Source of the DNA: Granulicella sp.
GTDB lineage: Bacteria; Acidobacteriota; Terriglobia; Terriglobales; Acidobacteriaceae
Assembly: GCA_027365345.1 (NCBI GenBank)
Contig: DAHXNO010000190.1
Coordinates: 1 to 45,354, forward strand
Reading direction: 5' to 3'
Length of the DNA: 45,354 bases
Shown here piece by piece: positions 42,880 through 45,354 of this stretch. The position numbers and the translations under genes are program-made. The notes under the pieces were generated by a model that saw nothing but the letters and a program-made list of their open reading frames with translations, searched no databases and had not been told where the DNA came from. Position 1 is the stretch's first letter. Every line of letters begins with the position of its first letter.

Positions 42880-43605
42880 CTATCGCAGGATCCGCCAACT
42901 GCGCACTCCAGTCCTCAGTATGAGCCGCAAATGGCCAAGCAGTGAACCCTGCTGGGTGTCCGGGGCCATGGGGAGGGTGAAGTAAACCAGTAGGGGTCGC
43001 CCCACAATCTGGCTTTGCGGGACAAATCCCCAGTAGCGGCTGTCTTCGCTGTCATTCCGGTTGTCGCCCAATACAAAGTACTCGTGGGGGGGCACCATGA
43101 CCTTCCCATCTACTACCGCGTTGCGCAGCCAGATCCACCAGCGTAGATTTACGTCGGGGTCTGCCTCGAGAAGCGAGGGAAAGTCGTCTCGAAACCCGTT
43201 GGGGCGGCTGGGGGAGTAAAACGCGTAGGGCTCGGGTAACAACTTTCCATTCACCAGAACGTGTCCGCCACGCATCTCGATCCAGTCTCCCGGCAAGCCT
43301 ACGATCCGCTTTACCAGGTGCAGACGGGGATTCACCGGGTAGCGGAAGATCACCAGGTCTCCTCGCCGGACTTGCTCGGGAGGCAACAACAGCCGGCCCA
43401 GCCTTCCGGAGGGTCCGAAGGCTTGTTTATCCACGAGCAGAAAGTCGCCGATACGAAGGGTCGGAGCCATGGATCCGGAGGGGATCCGGAAGGGCTGCAC
43501 GATGAAGGTGACGATAAAGATGGCCAGGATGACGATCTCCAGCACGGCCTTCAAGGTCGCCAAAAGACCCTCTTGTTCGATCAGGAGTGGATCTCCCGTG
43601 CTCAA
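42880..43605 (-). CDS. lepB: Signal peptidase I, second of two
   Basis: The 241-residue product has one N-terminal membrane segment (VLEIVILAIFIVTFIVQPF), then catalytic Ser45 in RIPSGSMAPTL and Lys99 in LHLVKRIVGLPGD, and the later signature EYFVLGDNRNDSEDSRYWG. All catalytic parts are intact. The start codon is TTG and overlaps the RNase III stop (TTGA), with no separate ribosome site, so translation is coupled to rnc. rnc followed by lepB is a familiar bacterial arrangement; the tandem lepB pair is the unusual part. The two products differ enough to suggest different substrate preferences, but both look active. Confidence 0.93.
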   Translation of the reverse strand: MSTGDPLLIEQEGLLATLKAVLEIVILAIFIVTFIVQPFRIPSGSMAPTLRIGDFLLVDKQAFGPSGRLGRLLLPPEQVRRGDLVIFRYPVNPRLHLVKRIVGLPGDWIEMRGGHVLVNGKLLPEPYAFYSPSRPNGFRDDFPSLLEADPDVNLRWWIWLRNAVVDGKVMVPPHEYFVLGDNRNDSEDSRYWGFVPQSQIVGRPLLVYFTLPMAPDTQQGSLLGHLRLILRTGVRSWRILR

Positions 43606-44507
43606 GGTTGGCCCCGAGTCTGGGGCTCCAGGGCGTGTTCACTGCGAGTCTGGATTGCCTCGGTAGGGTACCAGTGCTGCAAGGCGAGCTCCGCGGCTCG
43701 CTGCTGCGCCTCCTTCTTGCTGGATGCCTCGGCGGAGGAGAGCACCCGCTCGCCGTCCTCGCTCTGTAGCCGCGCCTCCACACAGAAGCTTCTGCGATGT
43801 GGGGGGCCACTCTCGGCGGTATCGGCGTAGAGAAGCCTACCCAGGCCCCTGGCCTGTACGAGCTCCTGCAGCAGCGTCTTGTGATCGCGCATGGCTCCGC
43901 GCCCGTCTCCCTGGGCTACCGCTGCGCGCATAGCGGCCATCTCTGGTTGCAGCAGATAGCGCTCCACGATGCGGCGTAGTTCTTGCAGGCCCTCTTTGCC
44001 GGCATCCAGATAGACGGCGGCGAGTACGGCCTCTGCAGCGTTGGCCAACAGCGCCGGTTTGCTGCGACCACCGTTATACTCCGCGCTTTTGCCCATCAGC
44101 AGCGCCTGGCCCAGACCTAACTGGATACCCATCTCGGCCATCCGCTTGCGACTCACCAGATTGGACCGCAGGCGGGTTAGCTCGCCTTCGCTGCACTGGG
44201 GAAACTCCCGAAACAGCGCCTCGGTGACCACCAGTCCCAGTACGGCGTCGCCGAGGAACTCCAATTGTTCGTTATCCGTACCCGGGACGTTGCGCTGCTC
44301 CCGCTGTTCCGGGTGCGCGGTGTGAATGACGGCCGGGGCGCCGTGGCGCGCCTCGTAGGTGTGCGAGCGGTGCGTCAGAGCCAGGGCCAGCAGCTCTGGG
44401 TTCTTGAAGTTGTGCCCGAGCCTGCTCTCCAACTCGCCCCACTCAGCTCTTCTTGAATCTGCCGCAGCTTTCTTCCTGGCTTCCCGTCTCACTCGCCCTG
44501 TAGTCAT
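43602..44507 (-). CDS. rnc: Ribonuclease III
   Basis: The enzyme cuts double-stranded RNA, including rRNA precursors. The 301-residue product has the nuclease signature DNEQLEFLGDAVLGLVV, a second acidic region with NAAEAVLAAVYLDAG, and the C-terminal dsRNA-binding domain (DHKTLLQELVQARG to SSKKEAQQRAAELAL). Between the helix ending LTHRSHTYE and the signature there are about 25 extra residues (GAPAVIHTAHPEQREQ), and the C-terminus is extended. GAGGAA lies about 9 bases before the ATG. The stop overlaps the following signal peptidase start by 4 bases. Confidence 0.95.
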   Translation of the reverse strand: MTTGRVRREARKKAAADSRRAEWGELESRLGHNFKNPELLALALTHRSHTYEARHGAPAVIHTAHPEQREQRNVPGTDNEQLEFLGDAVLGLVVTEALFREFPQCSEGELTRLRSNLVSRKRMAEMGIQLGLGQALLMGKSAEYNGGRSKPALLANAAEAVLAAVYLDAGKEGLQELRRIVERYLLQPEMAAMRAAVAQGDGRGAMRDHKTLLQELVQARGLGRLLYADTAESGPPHRRSFCVEARLQSEDGERVLSSAEASSKKEAQQRAAELALQHWYPTEAIQTRSEHALEPQTRGQP

Positions 44508-44789
44508 CGTCTTGTTCCTCGGGCTCCTCGCTGCAGATGCTGGGCCTGCCGCGGAGCGGAAGTTATGACATCTATTTTCTACGCGGAGGCTCCCCGCTGA
44601 GAGGATCTGATTCTGGATGGGCCGCAGCGGGCGCCGCTTGAAGCGGAGAATCTTGAGGGGAGCGGATGCTTTGGCATAGGTTCTTCGTTGGATTGGGGGC
44701 GGGGATGGTTGCGTCCGCTGCCGCGGTCCAGCAAACCCCGGTTGGATCCATCAACCCTGTTCAACCCGCTACCGTTCGCTAAGAGGCGT

Positions 44790-45354
44790 TTACTGCGGAG
44801 CTGAGGGTTTATAGGCTTCTTTCTCTGCCTTCCCGGTGGGGTCAAACGGCTCGTCGTCCGCATCCGGATCAGCCTGGTGCGGCAGCATAAAAGGCTTGGC
44901 GATCCCGTCCTCGGCGGCCTGCTTGGTGTCTGGGTTGCCATCCCGCACCACCAGAGCCTGCTTATATTCCGCAATGGCCTTGGCCCGATCGGTTGGATCC
45001 ATGACGTCGTAGAGACGTCCCAGGTAGATATGGCTCCAGGCCAGGGTCCGGGGATCATGGCTGAGGGTCAACGTTTGCTGAAAGGCTTTGGTTGCCTGGT
45101 CGGCTTTGCCCTGCATCAGGTCAATCCGGGCCATCAGGTAGGTGGCATCGGCGTGATCTCCCGCCGGATTGTTCAACTCCTTTTGCGCCAGGACCTCCGC
45201 ATCCTGGACCTTTCCCTTCATCAGATCCAGATCGGCAAGCTCCATTCCCTGGATTTTGGGAGGGGTGAAGGCTGGACTCAATGGGTCGGGGGGGATGCTG
45301 TGGAGAAACAGGATCTGCTGGGCCGCGCGTTTCTGGCGTTGCACGTCCATACCA
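44790..45354 (-). CDS. TPR-like protein, 5' partial
   Basis: The frame is open to the right edge and probably begins outside the window; an in-frame ATG at 45350 is a possible but unsupported start. The visible 188 codons contain TPR-like helical pairs: MELADLDLMKGKVQDAEVLAQKEL, ADATYLMARIDLMQGKADQATKAFQQTL and LAWSHIYLGRLYDVM followed by RAKAIAEYKQAL. The C-terminus is acidic (PDADDEPFDPTGKAEKEAYK). Protein-protein interaction is the expected role. There is no sign of catalysis in the visible part. The RNase III gene follows after about 280 bases. Confidence 0.8.
   Translation of the reverse strand, partial: GMDVQRQKRAAQQILFLHSIPPDPLSPAFTPPKIQGMELADLDLMKGKVQDAEVLAQKELNNPAGDHADATYLMARIDLMQGKADQATKAFQQTLTLSHDPRTLAWSHIYLGRLYDVMDPTDRAKAIAEYKQALVVRDGNPDTKQAAEDGIAKPFMLPHQADPDADDEPFDPTGKAEKEAYKPSAPQ

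Overview
The window looks like a chromosomal segment of an acidobacterium (Acidobacteriia/Terriglobia, Acidobacteriaceae-like). This is inferred from gene content, not from a marker such as 16S: a VWFA-related protein of the acidobacterial type, an EF-P with a PGN loop tip, a hydrophobe/amphiphile-type RND pump, a two-gene glycine decarboxylase, many small unnamed proteins and moderately high GC. Almost everything is housekeeping or envelope physiology. I see no CRISPR array, phage, toxin-antitoxin set or secondary-metabolite cluster.

Layout. 1-4506 (-): RND efflux permease and its adaptor, which runs off the left edge. 4507-5339: gene-poor, holding the likely pump promoter. 5340-10366 (-): apt, acylphosphatase, efp, a FecR-like exported protein, and the anthranilate synthase genes trpG and trpE. 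11024-13390 (+): glutamate dehydrogenase and pgsA. 13608-14366 (-): a solitary GvpL/GvpF-type protein. 14783-18465 (+): a membrane-anchored TPR protein, a VWFA-related exported protein and an EamA transporter. 18835-19068 (-): tatA, followed by a 15-bp tandem repeat. 19390-24924: exported proteins of unknown function, a VOC protein, glgC and small unnamed proteins. About 24905-25400: a frameshifted, 5'-truncated IS1595-type transposase remnant. 25583-31560 (+): the glycine cleavage genes gcvT, gcvH, gcvPA and gcvPB, with one small unnamed gene between gcvPA and gcvPB and another after gcvPB. 31620-35854 (-): a DUF2911-like protein and a very large secreted GH92 glycosidase. 35975-36158: tRNA-Arg(CCG) and a decayed second copy. 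36191-45354 (-): polysaccharide deacetylase, Bcp peroxiredoxin, alpha-glucan phosphorylase, a small membrane protein, a lipoprotein adenosine deaminase, two tandem signal peptidases I, RNase III and a partial TPR protein.

Functional threads. Envelope and export: RND pump, TatA, two LepB, PgsA, several exported proteins. Glycogen turnover: GlgC and GlgP. One-carbon and nitrogen metabolism: GcvTHP, glutamate dehydrogenase, TrpEG. Purine salvage: Apt and an exported adenosine deaminase. Translation and RNA: EF-P, RNase III, tRNA-Arg.

No obviously new multi-gene system stands out. The most unusual items are a small gene tightly coupled to gcvPA between the two glycine decarboxylase genes, a lone GvpL/GvpF protein, a FecR-like gene whose only well-placed start appears to be CTG, a terminator-like hairpin inside the EamA reading frame, a 15-bp tandem repeat that begins in the tatA stop codon, an RND permease without the usual TM10 lysine, and a decayed tRNA-Arg twin beside an actinobacterial-looking GH92 gene.
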